Positions 9,448-18,343 of a DNA stretch of 64,000 bases are shown in pieces; the stretch's first letter is position 1, and the number at the start of each line of letters is the position of its first letter. The position numbers and the translations under genes were made by a program. Source of the stretch: Rivularia sp963920925 (GTDB lineage Bacteria > Cyanobacteriota > Cyanobacteriia > Cyanobacteriales > Nostocaceae). Below the pieces are notes generated by a model that saw only the letters and a program-made list of their open reading frames with translations, made no database searches and was not told the origin of the DNA. The stretch covers positions 1 to 64,000 of the forward strand of contig NZ_CAWUDI010000038.1 in assembly GCF_963920925.1 (NCBI RefSeq), written 5' to 3'.

Positions 9448-10829
9448 CTCACATCTTGCACCTAACGAGTAAACACTTAAAAAACAAATAAAGAGAATAA
9501 AAATATGACGTTAGATTAAGTGTGAAGCTTCAGTAAGGGTAAGTAATTTATCACACAAAAAGATAGTACTATTACATAATAAATTAAACAAACCATACTA
9601 TATTCAGCGATGACGCTGTGCGTCATCGCTGCTTTGCGATCGCCAAATTTGCTTTTGTAGCAGAAAATATGAGAGAAAGGGCGTGAAATATCAATAAAAT
9701 AGAGCAAGAACAATGCTTGCCCACGCCCAAGAGTTAGTTTACAACCTCAAAGACTTGATGCCCACACAGTACCAAAAAGAAAATCTTGAAGCGATATTGG
9801 GATTATTCTTAGAAGCCCAAGGGCATCCTTTACCTGAACATTCTAAAACTAAGTCTGCGAGCGCTTTAAGTAGATTTTTAAATATCAATCCTTGGTCAAC
9901 ACGGGACATGATTCGCGCAGTTCGTAATCAAGTATTAGAGGTGGTTTTAAAAGCTTTATATGAATCTGGAAAAGGACGTAGACCATTTTTACAAGTAATC
10001 GTTGACCTTACCACCCTTGAAAAACGAGGTAAATTTCCAGATTTTGAGCATTTAATCTCAGTTTATAACGGTAAACGAGGATTACACCTAGTGGTACTAT
10101 ATCTGGTTGTCGGAAAGTGGCGAATTCCTTGGAGCTTCCGAGTTTGGAGAGGTAAGGGTACACCCTCACAAGCACAATTAGGGCTGAAATTAATTAAAGC
10201 TTTACCAAAGCTACTGACCAAACACTTTCAGGTGATGATTTTAGCTGATACAGCTTTTGGTAGTATAGATTTTTTACATGGTATTCGTAAGCTTAAATAT
10301 CATGCCATCACAGGTCTTTCTATCAATCGTAAATTAGTTGATGGAAGGGTTCTAAGACATTTGCATAAACAAGGGCAACAGGTAAAGTTGGTTGGTTTGC
10401 AGTTTCCTGTTACCGTAGCTTGGTATTACCTTAAACGTGAAAATGGAAGACTAGAAAAAAGGTTTGTTTTATCTACCAGACCTCTAAAAGCTAGCACTAT
10501 TAAGTGGTGGGGAAAACGTAGATGGCAGATTGAGGGTTGGTTTAAAACAGCAAAGCATCGTTTTGGCTTACATCGTTTTGGTCAGAAAACCTTAATTGGA
10601 ATGTATCGTTGGCTGATTCTTTCCTTAACTGCTTATTTTATAGTCCATTGGACTTACTTATCAACTCAGTTGCCATTGCCACCTGATTGGGGAGAAGCAT
10701 CCCAGATTGCTCTTGAATCATTTTTTCCAAAAATAGTTGTGTCTCTTCTTTTACTTAATATTGAGCGATTAATTCCTCTTGCACGTAGTTGTGGTTTTGA
10801 CATTCAATTCTCCAGGTGCAAGATGTGAG
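9448..10829 (+). mobile_element. 1382-bp insertion sequence with CTCACATCTTGCACC ends and a 4-bp TATA duplication
   Basis: The perfect 15-bp inverted repeats are CTCACATCTTGCACC at 9448-9462 and its complement at 10815-10829. The target duplication is TATA (9444-9447 and 10830-10833), supported by the restored reading frame of the interrupted ATPase. The element holds one transposase. A 4-bp duplication fits IS701-type elements, whose usual target is YTAR; TATA deviates. The same ends occur on three MITEs in this window (33965, 39471, 63117). The 250 bp left of the transposase are non-coding and include a palindrome at about 9609-9628. Confidence 0.88.
9713..10828 (+). CDS. DDE transposase (IS4/IS701-like) of the 9448-10829 element
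   Basis: 371 residues, ATG at 9713. The N-terminal helical domain is followed by a catalytic core with VIVDLTTLEKRGKF (first Asp), QVMILADTAFGS (second Asp) and the C-terminal WGKRRWQIEGWFKTAKHRFG block, where the Glu of the IEGWFK helix is the third catalytic residue in a YREK-like signature. The length is normal for the IS4 superfamily. The stop codon TGA lies inside the right terminal repeat, two bases from the end. The frame is intact, so it may still be active and could mobilise MITEs that share its ends. Confidence 0.8.
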   Translation: MLAHAQELVYNLKDLMPTQYQKENLEAILGLFLEAQGHPLPEHSKTKSASALSRFLNINPWSTRDMIRAVRNQVLEVVLKALYESGKGRRPFLQVIVDLTTLEKRGKFPDFEHLISVYNGKRGLHLVVLYLVVGKWRIPWSFRVWRGKGTPSQAQLGLKLIKALPKLLTKHFQVMILADTAFGSIDFLHGIRKLKYHAITGLSINRKLVDGRVLRHLHKQGQQVKLVGLQFPVTVAWYYLKRENGRLEKRFVLSTRPLKASTIKWWGKRRWQIEGWFKTAKHRFGLHRFGQKTLIGMYRWLILSLTAYFIVHWTYLSTQLPLPPDWGEASQIALESFFPKIVVSLLLLNIERLIPLARSCGFDIQFSRCKM

Positions 10830-11708
10830 TATAAAAACTTGGGAATTATATACAGAACTTAAAGATTGCAAAACCACTTCTATTGCTCTAGGATGAATAC
10901 CGTTTTCCGGTTCTTCTAAAAAAATTAAATCGGCAACTTTAGGTAAATAAGGCAAAATAGTCAAAGCTAATATATGCAGAGTTCCGTAAGATAATCCCGA
11001 AGATGTAACTATATAGTTTCCCAAATAAGTTAACTTGAGATAAGCGTGATAATCTTCTTCTCTTTGAATCGCTTCTATTTTGACAATGTTAGGTAAAGCC
11101 ATTTTGATATGTTCTACCCAAGCTTCAAATAAATCGGGTTCTTCCTGTTGCAAATTCATTACCAACCAAGGTAAATTAGCTGCATCAGCGCGTAAATTTT
11201 TTGGTTGGCCTGGAGGACAGGCTTTTCGTAACATTTGCCAACTGGGTTCATAGCGCATTACCCCTTTTTTTAATAAATCTATAAACCAATTAGTTGCAGG
11301 AAAGTTAGTTAAATCTCTTACCACATTTGCTAAAGCTAATTCCTGGGGTTCTAAATTTAATTTTGGTTGATTTGCGCTACGGAATTCTGGTTTTAAATTA
11401 GCTGGAGTTCCGTTTGCTCTATCAATAATTTTTTGCCAAGAAGAGGGGCGTTTTTCTCCTATTATCCAACCTTGTTCGGGTTCAGAAACTTCTTCGGGCA
11501 GAATATAAAGAAATTCATCGGTTACATGAAGCTCAATCTTATTAAATATTTGAAACCGGATTTCATAACGCAAGCTATGGGGATGTCGCTTGCTATCTTT
11601 TTGTACTGCTGCGGATGCATTTTGAAGTAAGTTAATAATAATTTCTTGAGGTAAATTAGCTTCTATTGCAAAACCAAAATACTCCCCTTTACTATAATGA
11701 ACCAACTC

Positions 11709-11965
11709 CTACACCATAAAAGCCAAAGCGCGATCGGAAAGACTAATCTCCTCATTACCACGAAAAAGATTGCTGTAATTCTCCTTCACGTCTTCAAACA
11801 AAGGTAAAATCCGCTTGCGAATTTCCTTGCGTCCCTCAATATCAAACTGTTCCTTGGGACCAGCCCAAAATCGTCTTTGACCGCGAGGTGATTTCTGCTC
11901 GTCGTGCATTTTACAGAAAATCAGGTATAAAAACTGCCAGAAAGCCGCATCCTTGGGCATCCCGA
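11709..11965 (-). pseudogene. Fragment of a MAD2-like (HsdM-type) DNA methyltransferase
   Basis: About 83 residues containing GMPKDAAFWQFLYLIFCKMH, then RRFWAGPKEQFDIEGRKEIR and ENYSNLFRGNEEISLSDRAL. This is the N-terminal helical region preceding the catalytic domain of class I N6-adenine methyltransferases of the HsdM/MAD2 type. Nothing of the SAM-binding or NPPF catalytic motifs is present. Upstream (about 11966) it is fused to the pentapeptide end of the NACHT gene; downstream (11705) it runs into the middle of the MAD3-like ATPase. Two deletions therefore bracket it. The order methyltransferase, ATPase, MAD4, S subunit agrees with the known defence locus. Confidence 0.65.
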
Positions 11966-13225
11966 TTAGCCTGCTTGAAGTTAGTGCCTCGCAAACTAAC
12001 ATTATTAAGTACCGATCCTTTGATAGAAACAAAACTTAAATCTCTCCCCTCCAAAACAGCTTTATCAACCTTCACCGAAAAGGTGACAGCATTTCCACCC
12101 ACATAACCAACCTCCTCCTCACTTTTCCCCCGCGTCATCTCAATAACCTCAACCAGCGCTTCATTATCCCCCACCATCCCCAACATCAAATCCATCACCG
12201 CTTTCGTTAATGGCTTAACGCCCAAAATTTTCCCTCAATTTCTCCAAAGATTCTTTAATAAACCCCTTTAACGGAGCAATCGCAATACAATTTCCGGAAT
12301 TATCCAACTGCCGCTCAAAATAACCAGACCAAGTATAATCAACGGGTGCAGCGCTACGATCCAAACAAGATTGTGCTTGTGCTTGTGCTAGTTCCGTAAA
12401 ATCATCAGCTAAAATTCCCAACTCAGCCGCAAATTTATATGCAACAAAAAACTCTAATAGCAAACGATGAGCGGGAGTATAATCCCCATTAGCATTACGA
12501 ATCAGCATCGTCTGCCCCATCATGACGTAATGCCAATGATCCAAATCATTTTGTTCTTGCACGATAGAACCAAACAAGCGACGAATGCGATCGGGAAACA
12601 ACTTGTAATTAATGCTCAGTTGGTCATTAGAAAGCATTTCCCAAGATAGTTCGCACAAGAAATACAGTTTATCTGCCAAAGAAGTAAACGTGCGTTCGGC
12701 TTTGATATCCCGTTCCATCTTCCGTCGCACTGCATACAAATAAACCCGCGACATATCCACAGGTTTACCCGCTTCAATATCTGGTAATGCTTCTAAAATT
12801 AAATCGGTCATTACCGGACGACGTGCCAAGTCTAATAGTTGCGGATTGCCCATCACTTGGTCAACCGTTGCAGTTTCTGCTTGGTGTAACAATACTTGTC
12901 TTATTTGCTCGTCGTTGAATTTTTCCAGTTCCAATACTTCAAACTGGGGTGTTTCTCCGGTTAAATTTTTAGTAGAAGCTTGTAACTCTGCATTCAACAA
13001 AGCCCGTCCTTCTTGAGCTTCTGGAAAATGTTCTGTGCGACAAGTTAAAATCACTTTGGCACCGGGAACCACAACCTTAACCAGTTCCCAAAAGTTATTA
13101 ATCATCTGCTGACGGTCAACTTTTGCAGCCATTTCATCAAAACCGTCAAAAATTAACAGCAGCTTACCCATGCGGTTCAACTGGTCGAAGACATCGCTAT
13201 TGATACATCTTACCAAAGGTAGCAC
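11966..13225 (-). pseudogene. NACHT-type STAND NTPase with pentapeptide repeats, truncated at both ends and frameshifted
   Basis: The frame 12215-13225 begins inside the NTPase domain: RMGKLLLIFDGFDEMAAKVD is the Walker B/DGFDE segment of a NACHT domain, followed by VILTCRTEHFP (sensor Arg region) and a winged-helix part. The P-loop is missing at the 5' end. A one-base shift in an A/T run at about 12233 moves the frame to KPLTKAVMDLMLGMVGDNEA and then repeats of the A(D/N)LxG type (AVLEGRDLSFVSIKGSVLNN), the start of a pentapeptide beta-helix. This is cut at about 11966 by fusion to the methyltransferase fragment. Intact relatives in cyanobacteria are about 900-1100 residues and some NACHT proteins act in anti-phage defence. 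Confidence 0.75.
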
Positions 13226-13263
13226 GAAGCCCTCAGTGCCATTTGCGCTTTATCTCAGAAGTT

Positions 13264-13545
13264 TTAACTTTTTCCCAACTTCAGCGCCAACTTTTGATAG
13301 ATTCCGTCCAACCACACGGGAATTACAGGTTTACCTTCATCCAAAGATGCGATCGCCTTCTTCAAATCAAACTCTAAAAGTTCTAGTTTCCCCTTCTTGC
13401 CATCCCAACACAACATAAAACGCTTGGCTACTTTTTCCGAAATAGGTAAAATAAAACCCTCATCCTTCAGTCTTTTAACCGTAGCAGCAGCCACCTCAAA
13501 ATTTAAACCGACTCTCAGACAATATTGCATCACTGCTAATTCCAT
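13264..13545 (-). CDS. Hypothetical protein (93 residues)
   Basis: The open frame starts MELAVMQYCLRVGLNFEVAA and has a basic middle, an acidic helix and the ending GIYQKLALKLGKS. VAAATVKRLKDEGFI looks like a short helical hairpin, perhaps helix-turn-helix, but I do not recognise a family. It lies just upstream of the truncated NACHT gene and back to back with the toxin gene at 13570. It could be the remnant of a protein displaced when the NACHT 5' end was lost. Confidence 0.4.
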   Translation of the reverse strand: MELAVMQYCLRVGLNFEVAAATVKRLKDEGFILPISEKVAKRFMLCWDGKKGKLELLEFDLKKAIASLDEGKPVIPVWLDGIYQKLALKLGKS

Positions 13546-13569
13546 TACCTCAGAGCTTCACAAGAACGC

Positions 13570-13894
13570 ATGGACTATCGTTTAATTATCAAAGACCGGG
13601 CGACGCAAGATTTGCGACAGTTGGCAAATTATATATTGGTTAATGGTAATGCCCAGATAGCCGTTAAATTTTTAGATAGTGCGGAACTGACTTTTGAGCA
13701 GTTGCTAAAAACCCCTGGTATGGGAAAAATAACACAGTTGGTGGTGTCAAGATTGGGTGCAATTAGACAATGGCGCATCAAATATTTTAGAGATTATCTA
13801 ATTTTCTATCGTATCCAAGACACTACCGCCCTCGATTCTAAGGGTATTTCATGGAGCAAGAGATTTAGCGGATATACCGCCACGAGTTAGATGA
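13570..13894 (+). pseudogene. RelE/ParE-family toxin, frameshifted near the end
   Basis: ATG at 13570. The N-terminal MDYRLIIKDRATQDLRQLAN followed by GNAQIAVKFLDSAELTF and WRIKYFRDYLIFYRI is the ParE/RelE fold (two helices then a sheet with YLIFYR). After residue 88 the frame drifts. The +1 frame continues RVFHGARDLADIPPRVR to TGA at 13892-13894, which is exactly the conserved C-terminal helix of ParE toxins (V-x-H-G-A-R-D). One base is therefore missing at about 13833. No antitoxin gene is found directly upstream on the same strand, so the pair has been broken. Confidence 0.75.
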
Positions 13895-14352
13895 ATAATT
13901 CCGATCCAAAATAAAAACCTTTACTCTGTAGGAATAGATTCTAAGCAAGAAAATGATATTTTTGTTTTGAAAAATCTGTGCGGTTTTCAAATTAAGAATA
14001 TTGAAATTTTTTTGATTTTTAAATCAACTGCGTTTTTACATCAATGTATCTCCATATTTTATTTATGATCATGCACTTACCTTGGATAACGCCGGACGTT
14101 ATTGTAAGTGTTTTTATGAATCAGACCACCATATTATCCGAAATGATAATGTGGTGAAGAGCTTGTAATGTAAGGATTATAGCTATTTAGAATATATTAA
14201 GGCGCGGCTATCTATCACAGGGTTAGCGCTCCCAAATTCTATCAAAAAGCCATATTGTTAACTAATAATGAAATAGTTATGAGAAACCGAAGAAGGGATA
14301 ACTATCGGTTAATTATATAAAATAAAACTATTTCCCGCTCAAAATATGAGTT
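13895..14352. other. Intergenic region with small inverted repeats
   Basis: I see no gene in these 458 bases. There are two imperfect inverted repeats: CACTTAC/GTAAGTG around 14073-14109 and ACCATATTAT/ATAATGTGGT around 14127-14154. They could form hairpins or be ends of a very old repeat. The 50 bases before the Uma2 gene are AT-rich and could hold its promoter, but no clear -35/-10 pair stands out. Confidence 0.4.
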
Positions 14353-14955
14353 ATGACCTACACCCCACCCAAACTTCTGACTTTCGAGCAATTTATTGCT
14401 GAGCATGGAGATAACGCCCGTTACGAACTAATTGACGGAGAATTACGTGACATGGAACCAACAGGTCCTCATGAAGAGGTTTCAGGAAATATTGCTGGTA
14501 GAGTTTATGCCGAAATTTTTCGCTCTAATTTGAATTGGTTAATCCCAAAAACTTGTTTAATTAAACCACCCGCAGCAGAAGCAACAGCATTACGCCCAGA
14601 CGTAATTGTTTTGGATAAAGAAAAGCTTAAACAAGAGCCGCTTTGGGAGAAAGAACCAATTATTTGTAGAGGCGATACTATTAAATTAGTTGCGGAAGTC
14701 GTAAGTACTAATTGGCAAGACGATTATGCTAGAAAAGTTGAAGAATATAGTTTATTAGAAATACCTGAATATTGGATTATTGATTTTCGCAGTTTGGGTG
14801 GTTTGCAGTTTATCGGGAAGCCCAAACAACCTACTTTTACCGTATGTCAATTAGTTGATGGTATATATCAACAGCAAAAATACCGTTTAGGAGATGTGAT
14901 TTCTTCCTATTTATTTCCAAATTTACAATTAAAGCTTGATGATATTATGCCGTAG
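14353..14955 (+). CDS. Uma2 family endonuclease (PD-(D/E)XK fold)
   Basis: 200 residues, ATG at 14353. The order is typical of the Uma2/DUF820 family: N-terminal TFEQFIAEHGDNARYELIDGEL, then ALRPDVIVLDKEKL with the catalytic Asp after Pro, then KLVAEVVSTNWQDDYARKVE with the Glu, and EYWIIDFRSLGG in the last strand. These proteins occur in tens of copies in cyanobacteria and are thought to be nucleases, often linked with transposition; their real role is not known. It is complete and stands alone. Confidence 0.9.
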   Translation: MTYTPPKLLTFEQFIAEHGDNARYELIDGELRDMEPTGPHEEVSGNIAGRVYAEIFRSNLNWLIPKTCLIKPPAAEATALRPDVIVLDKEKLKQEPLWEKEPIICRGDTIKLVAEVVSTNWQDDYARKVEEYSLLEIPEYWIIDFRSLGGLQFIGKPKQPTFTVCQLVDGIYQQQKYRLGDVISSYLFPNLQLKLDDIMP

Positions 14956-15025
14956 TTTAGGAAGGCAATAGTTTTCCTAAAAACTATATTAATGATTTTC
15001 GTGTTGGCATCTAAAAATATACGAT

Positions 15026-15853
15026 TTAACCTTGTGCTATTAAAGAATTGATTTGTTCATCATCAATATTTATGCCTTTACGTTGAAAATATGGACGTAA
15101 ATTAATTTGGATAAATAAATCCTTTAATTCTTCAGCGATTTCTTCAGGAGGATTTCCCGATAAAGCTGTTGCAATTAAACGTTCTGCTGCTTTCAATTCT
15201 CCACAATCTATCGCCAAAGTTGCTGCACTGCGATGTAAAATTGAACGACTCGGTTCTGCATCTAATTGATGAGCAATTAATTTTGCGGCTGCTTGTTCAT
15301 TTTCAAATGCTTCTCGAATAAGTTGAGATGCTTGTTCTAAGTTACCTGTCCGTTTCGCACTAAAAGCTGCTTCTGCCAAATCCATTGCTGTGTTGTGTTT
15401 TTCTTGAACTTGACTCCGGAATCTTTCTACATAAGATAGGGGTGTGCTGAATTCTACAACGATAATATATGCCGGAAATTGACCATCGGAGGCTTTTGTT
15501 TGTTCCTTTTTTTGTTTTAACCTAGCTTTAACACGGCTTGAATCACCTTTTCGTATTCCAGATACTTCAAGCCTAACTTTATTTTGAAATAATTGCCCTT
15601 CATCTGTATCCAAAGTGCCTAACCAATAATCAAATCCTGTGCCTTTTCTAGAACGTTCAATTACGGTTAAATCAGTTAATTCTCTAATGATTAAAAACGC
15701 AATGCCATAGGCTGCTTGTTCTGTCGTAAATTCCTCATCATTCCAGCAACGTAGCATTTGTTCGGTAACTGGTTGCCAAAATAGCTTAAATTTAGCATTG
15801 AAATCCCCATCAACTGTGATTTCAATGCCTTGGGAATGCTTTTGTTCTTCCAA
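15026..15853 (-). CDS. Conserved cyanobacterial protein of unknown function
   Basis: 275 residues from a TTG at 15853. The frame is open to 15940 and the extra 29 residues (LVITDLAQGLPAITPSFGAA and onward) look like genuine protein, so the true N-terminus may have lost its ATG. The N-terminal half contains YGIAFLIIRELTDLTVIERS then RKGTGFDYWLG and a sheet-like segment with RLEVSGIRKGD, reminiscent of a PD-(D/E)XK-like core (Asp, Glu, Lys). The C-terminal half is helical with Ala-rich repeats, like a TPR-type scaffold. I cannot name a family. It follows directly on the nonsense-disrupted small gene at 15941-16246 and may have been one operon with it. Confidence 0.55.
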   Translation of the reverse strand: MEEQKHSQGIEITVDGDFNAKFKLFWQPVTEQMLRCWNDEEFTTEQAAYGIAFLIIRELTDLTVIERSRKGTGFDYWLGTLDTDEGQLFQNKVRLEVSGIRKGDSSRVKARLKQKKEQTKASDGQFPAYIIVVEFSTPLSYVERFRSQVQEKHNTAMDLAEAAFSAKRTGNLEQASQLIREAFENEQAAAKLIAHQLDAEPSRSILHRSAATLAIDCGELKAAERLIATALSGNPPEEIAEELKDLFIQINLRPYFQRKGINIDDEQINSLIAQG

Positions 15854-15940
15854 GCATACTGCACAAGCTTCCGCTAAGGCTGCGCCGAAAGAAGGTGTGA
15901 TAGCCGGTAAACCTTGAGCTAAATCAGTAATTACAAGTTT

Positions 15941-16246
15941 CTAATGATAAGACTTGCTATAAAACCAGCCTTCAATAGTTCTTTCATTATAACCAGTCAA
16001 GTATGAGAGAGTAGCATTGCAAGCTTTCATGTACCCATGAGGACTTCGTTTACCAGGAGTTGGAACTTCTATTCCTGGGTGAAGAATAGGTATCCAAATG
16101 ATGCACCATTCCTCTGGAGACATTGGTTTTAAAAGTTCGGGCAATATTTGTTGTAATCGTCCATTTTATATTTGATACAAAACAAATTTTGCTAACCGAC
16201 GAGGAATTTTCTTAGTGTTAGCTTGTGGCTCATTTAATAATTGCAT
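15941..16246 (-). pseudogene. Small conserved protein with an in-frame stop, paralogue of 17911-18174
   Basis: From ATG at 16246 the frame reads MQLLNEPQANTKKIPRRLAK, hits TAA at 16166-16168 and then continues in the same frame as GRLQQILPELLKPMSPEEW, GYMKACNATLSYLTGYNERT and IEGWFY to TAG at 15941. The second half is homologous to the gene at 17911-18174 (C-x3-L-x-LTGYNE-T-x3-W). The C-terminal helix present in the paralogue is missing here. With the internal stop it is probably decayed. The GYNE(R/T)T segment has the look of a helix-turn-helix recognition region. Confidence 0.5.
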
Positions 16247-16352
16247 ATGTATGAATGACTTATTTATAGAGGGTTTTTTGTCATGTCGAAACTTTGTGCC
16301 ATTAATTGCTGATTAAAGGCAAGATTTCACAAAGATAGAATTTGTTCTCAAT

Positions 16353-17783
16353 CTAAAAAGGAATTTCCTGCTCTTGATAGCTCGGATGAGATACTTTTAA
16401 ATCGCAGATAAAAGCAGTTAATGCATGGATTCCTGTATATAAAGTTCCACTATTTGCTCTGTATCCTCTGCCGCTCCAACCATTCCAGCCAAGATTTTCT
16501 CCTATTTCACCAAACTCTGAAATTACTGAATTAGATTTTGATTTGTGCTGCAATTCTTGCTGCTGTTTTCTACTCGTATCTTGAAGCTGAGTTAATTCTT
16601 GCTCTCTTTGAGAAAGCACGTTATTCAAACGCTCAACTTCTGACATCAATGGTTCAATAGTTTTCTCTAACTCTTTGTTAACCACCTTCGCAGCTTGCTT
16701 GTTAAAAGTATTACCCCAGCTATCTCTATTGGAATCTTCGAGAGCTTTTTCCAAGTCTTTTATTCGTTGCTGGAGTTGTTGATTTTCCGAAACCAAACTA
16801 CGAACAGAATTTAATTCATTTTCTTTCACTATTAATTGCTCGATTAATTCGTGTTTAGCTTGTTCCATTTTTTGAGCGTGTTTTTGGGCAGCAATTATTT
16901 CTTCTTTAGCTGCTTTTAATGCTGCGTCGCGAATTTCTATAAATTTTCCCAGTTCTTCCTCTGCTTTCTCTTTATCTCGTTGTGCTAAAGCTTCGGCGAT
17001 TTTTTGTTCTACTTGGGCTGGGGTAAACATTTCCTTTGGAGAAGCTGGCTTTATAGCTGTCTTTAAGGATTCTGGCTGAATTTGGTGGGGCTTAAATAGC
17101 TGCTTTACATCCATACCTTGAGAAACTGTATGGTCAAGTAATACCCAGAAATCATTGTTCCATTCGGACATGATGATACCAGCGTAACCAGTCCAACCTC
17201 TATCATCACTTTTGATTACGATTCGCATTCCGGGGGCTAAGAGTGTGGGAGCGAGGGAAGTGGTAGTGAGGGATTGTTCCTTCCCTCCCTCTCTCCCTCT
17301 CTCCCTCTCTCCCTCCTTCTTCACTTGTGCTGCTGTTCTAAGAGGCGATCGCACTAATTCTTTGACCAAATCATGGCTGACTTTAGTTAGTTGTCGTAGT
17401 GCTGACACGCTCCATTTTTGGACGTTGCCGCGAACCTTACCCTGTAACCTTTTTGGTAGTTTGGAGAACCATTGATAGATTTCTATGGCGCTATAAGCTA
17501 TGTATCGGGATGCTCCGAAGTCATCGGATGCTAGCCATTTTTCAAATACTTTTTTACCTTTTGAGCAATCAGCAATGCAGTCAAGGTAAATCGAATGTAA
17601 TGCTTGTCCGTTTTCTAGTAAGCCATCGAAGGTTTGGCGAACAAAGCCAATGAATTGGTTGAGCGTGGTTTTAGCTTTGCTTTGTAAGTCGGAATTATCA
17701 AACTGAGAATAATCAAAGTTTGCAGTAAATACAAATGGTGGGTAGACGTTTTGGGTATTGTCGTCTAAAGCAATAGAATGCAT
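16353..17783 (-). CDS. Coiled-coil protein of unknown function with a repeat-derived linker
   Basis: 476 residues, ATG at 17783. Residues 1-155 are mostly helical (DNSDLQSKAKTTLNQFIGF, AIEIYQWFSKLPKRLQGKV). Residues about 156-170 are a run of Glu, Gly, Arg and Lys encoded by a purine-rich CT/GA repeat (about 17281-17317), clearly an expanded simple sequence. A small beta domain follows (RIVIKSDDRGWTGYAGIIM), then a long coiled coil (residues about 260-440, Gln/Glu/Lys-rich heptads) and a C-terminal tail with GWNGWSGRGYRANSG. Proteins with this layout are common and lineage-specific in filamentous cyanobacteria; a structural or cytoskeletal role is only a guess. It shares its strand with the two small paralogues that flank it. 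Confidence 0.65.
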   Translation of the reverse strand: MHSIALDDNTQNVYPPFVFTANFDYSQFDNSDLQSKAKTTLNQFIGFVRQTFDGLLENGQALHSIYLDCIADCSKGKKVFEKWLASDDFGASRYIAYSAIEIYQWFSKLPKRLQGKVRGNVQKWSVSALRQLTKVSHDLVKELVRSPLRTAAQVKKEGERERGREGGKEQSLTTTSLAPTLLAPGMRIVIKSDDRGWTGYAGIIMSEWNNDFWVLLDHTVSQGMDVKQLFKPHQIQPESLKTAIKPASPKEMFTPAQVEQKIAEALAQRDKEKAEEELGKFIEIRDAALKAAKEEIIAAQKHAQKMEQAKHELIEQLIVKENELNSVRSLVSENQQLQQRIKDLEKALEDSNRDSWGNTFNKQAAKVVNKELEKTIEPLMSEVERLNNVLSQREQELTQLQDTSRKQQQELQHKSKSNSVISEFGEIGENLGWNGWSGRGYRANSGTLYTGIHALTAFICDLKVSHPSYQEQEIPF

Positions 17784-17910
17784 AATATAAAGTATCCCTT
17801 TGATGTAATTGGGAAACCAAACCCTCCGTGCTTGATTCGTAGTCTAAGCGGGGGGTTTTGGCTTTTAATAATTGTACCTTAAAGTTCAACCAATATGTTG
17901 AACTTTTCAA

Positions 17911-18174
17911 TTACTCTTTAGAATTATTTACTTGATTGGGAAGTACTTCCTGAATTTGCCATAGAATATCTACAGACCGTAAGTACAATGGTACTAAATT
18001 AGGAATATCACTTGGAGTCGATAACCAATTACTACAAGTGGTTTCGTTGTAACCAGTTAATAGGGCTAGAAGTTTGCAGCACTCTTTGCGATACCCATAC
18101 TCTCCTGGCTTTTTGTCGCTTTTTATCGGAATCCATTTAGAGCAAAACTCCTTTGGTTCTAAAGGTTCAAACAT
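17911..18174 (-). CDS. Small conserved cyanobacterial protein (87 residues)
   Basis: ATG at 18174. It reads MFEPLEPKEFCSKWIPIKSD, then GYRKECCKLLALLTGYNETT and a C-terminal helix with LYLRSVDILWQIQEVLP. It is an intact paralogue of the broken gene at 15941-16246; the shared core is C-x3-L-x-LTGYNE-T-x3-W. The core resembles a helix-turn-helix where GYNE-T begins the recognition helix. It lies 127 bp upstream of the coiled-coil gene on the same strand and may regulate or accompany it; that is inference from position. Confidence 0.6.
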   Translation of the reverse strand: MFEPLEPKEFCSKWIPIKSDKKPGEYGYRKECCKLLALLTGYNETTCSNWLSTPSDIPNLVPLYLRSVDILWQIQEVLPNQVNNSKE

Positions 18175-18343
18175 TTATATTTCTAATTCCGGTCTAAATA
18201 TATCACCTCCAGTTGCCTAAAATTCGCTTAAAATTAAATTTAACCCTATAGGTTTAAGTTTTGTTCCAAGACGACTAGGAGAAGGTGAGGATGTCAGCAA
18301 GACAATTATCCTCAATTCTCCCGCACTAGTACCGCTTGGCGGA

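Larger units (their letters stand above)
9270..11705 (-). pseudogene. MAD3-like AAA-family ATPase, N-terminally truncated and split by an IS
   Basis: The 5' part (10834-11705) and the 3' part (9270-9443) are separated by the element at 9448-10829. Removing the element and one TATA duplication restores VYNSQVFISTHSPVVLAHTA. The protein is an SMC/RecF-like ATPase of the AAA_15/AAA_21 type: LSYGTLHILALTILPYLP (signature-like), LIFLEEPENGIHPRAIE (Walker B with catalytic Glu) and ISTHSPVVL (switch His). The Walker A segment that should lie near the N-terminus is absent: the frame starts at 11705 right after the methyltransferase fragment, so a deletion removed it. The 3' end overlaps MAD4 by 4 bp. 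Clearly non-functional. Confidence 0.75.

Noticed and set aside
13397..13585. Plus-strand open frame before the ParE-like gene as its antitoxin
   Set aside because: It is the complement of the 93-residue minus-strand frame, has no antitoxin-like helix pattern and ends out of register with the usual antitoxin-toxin overlap.
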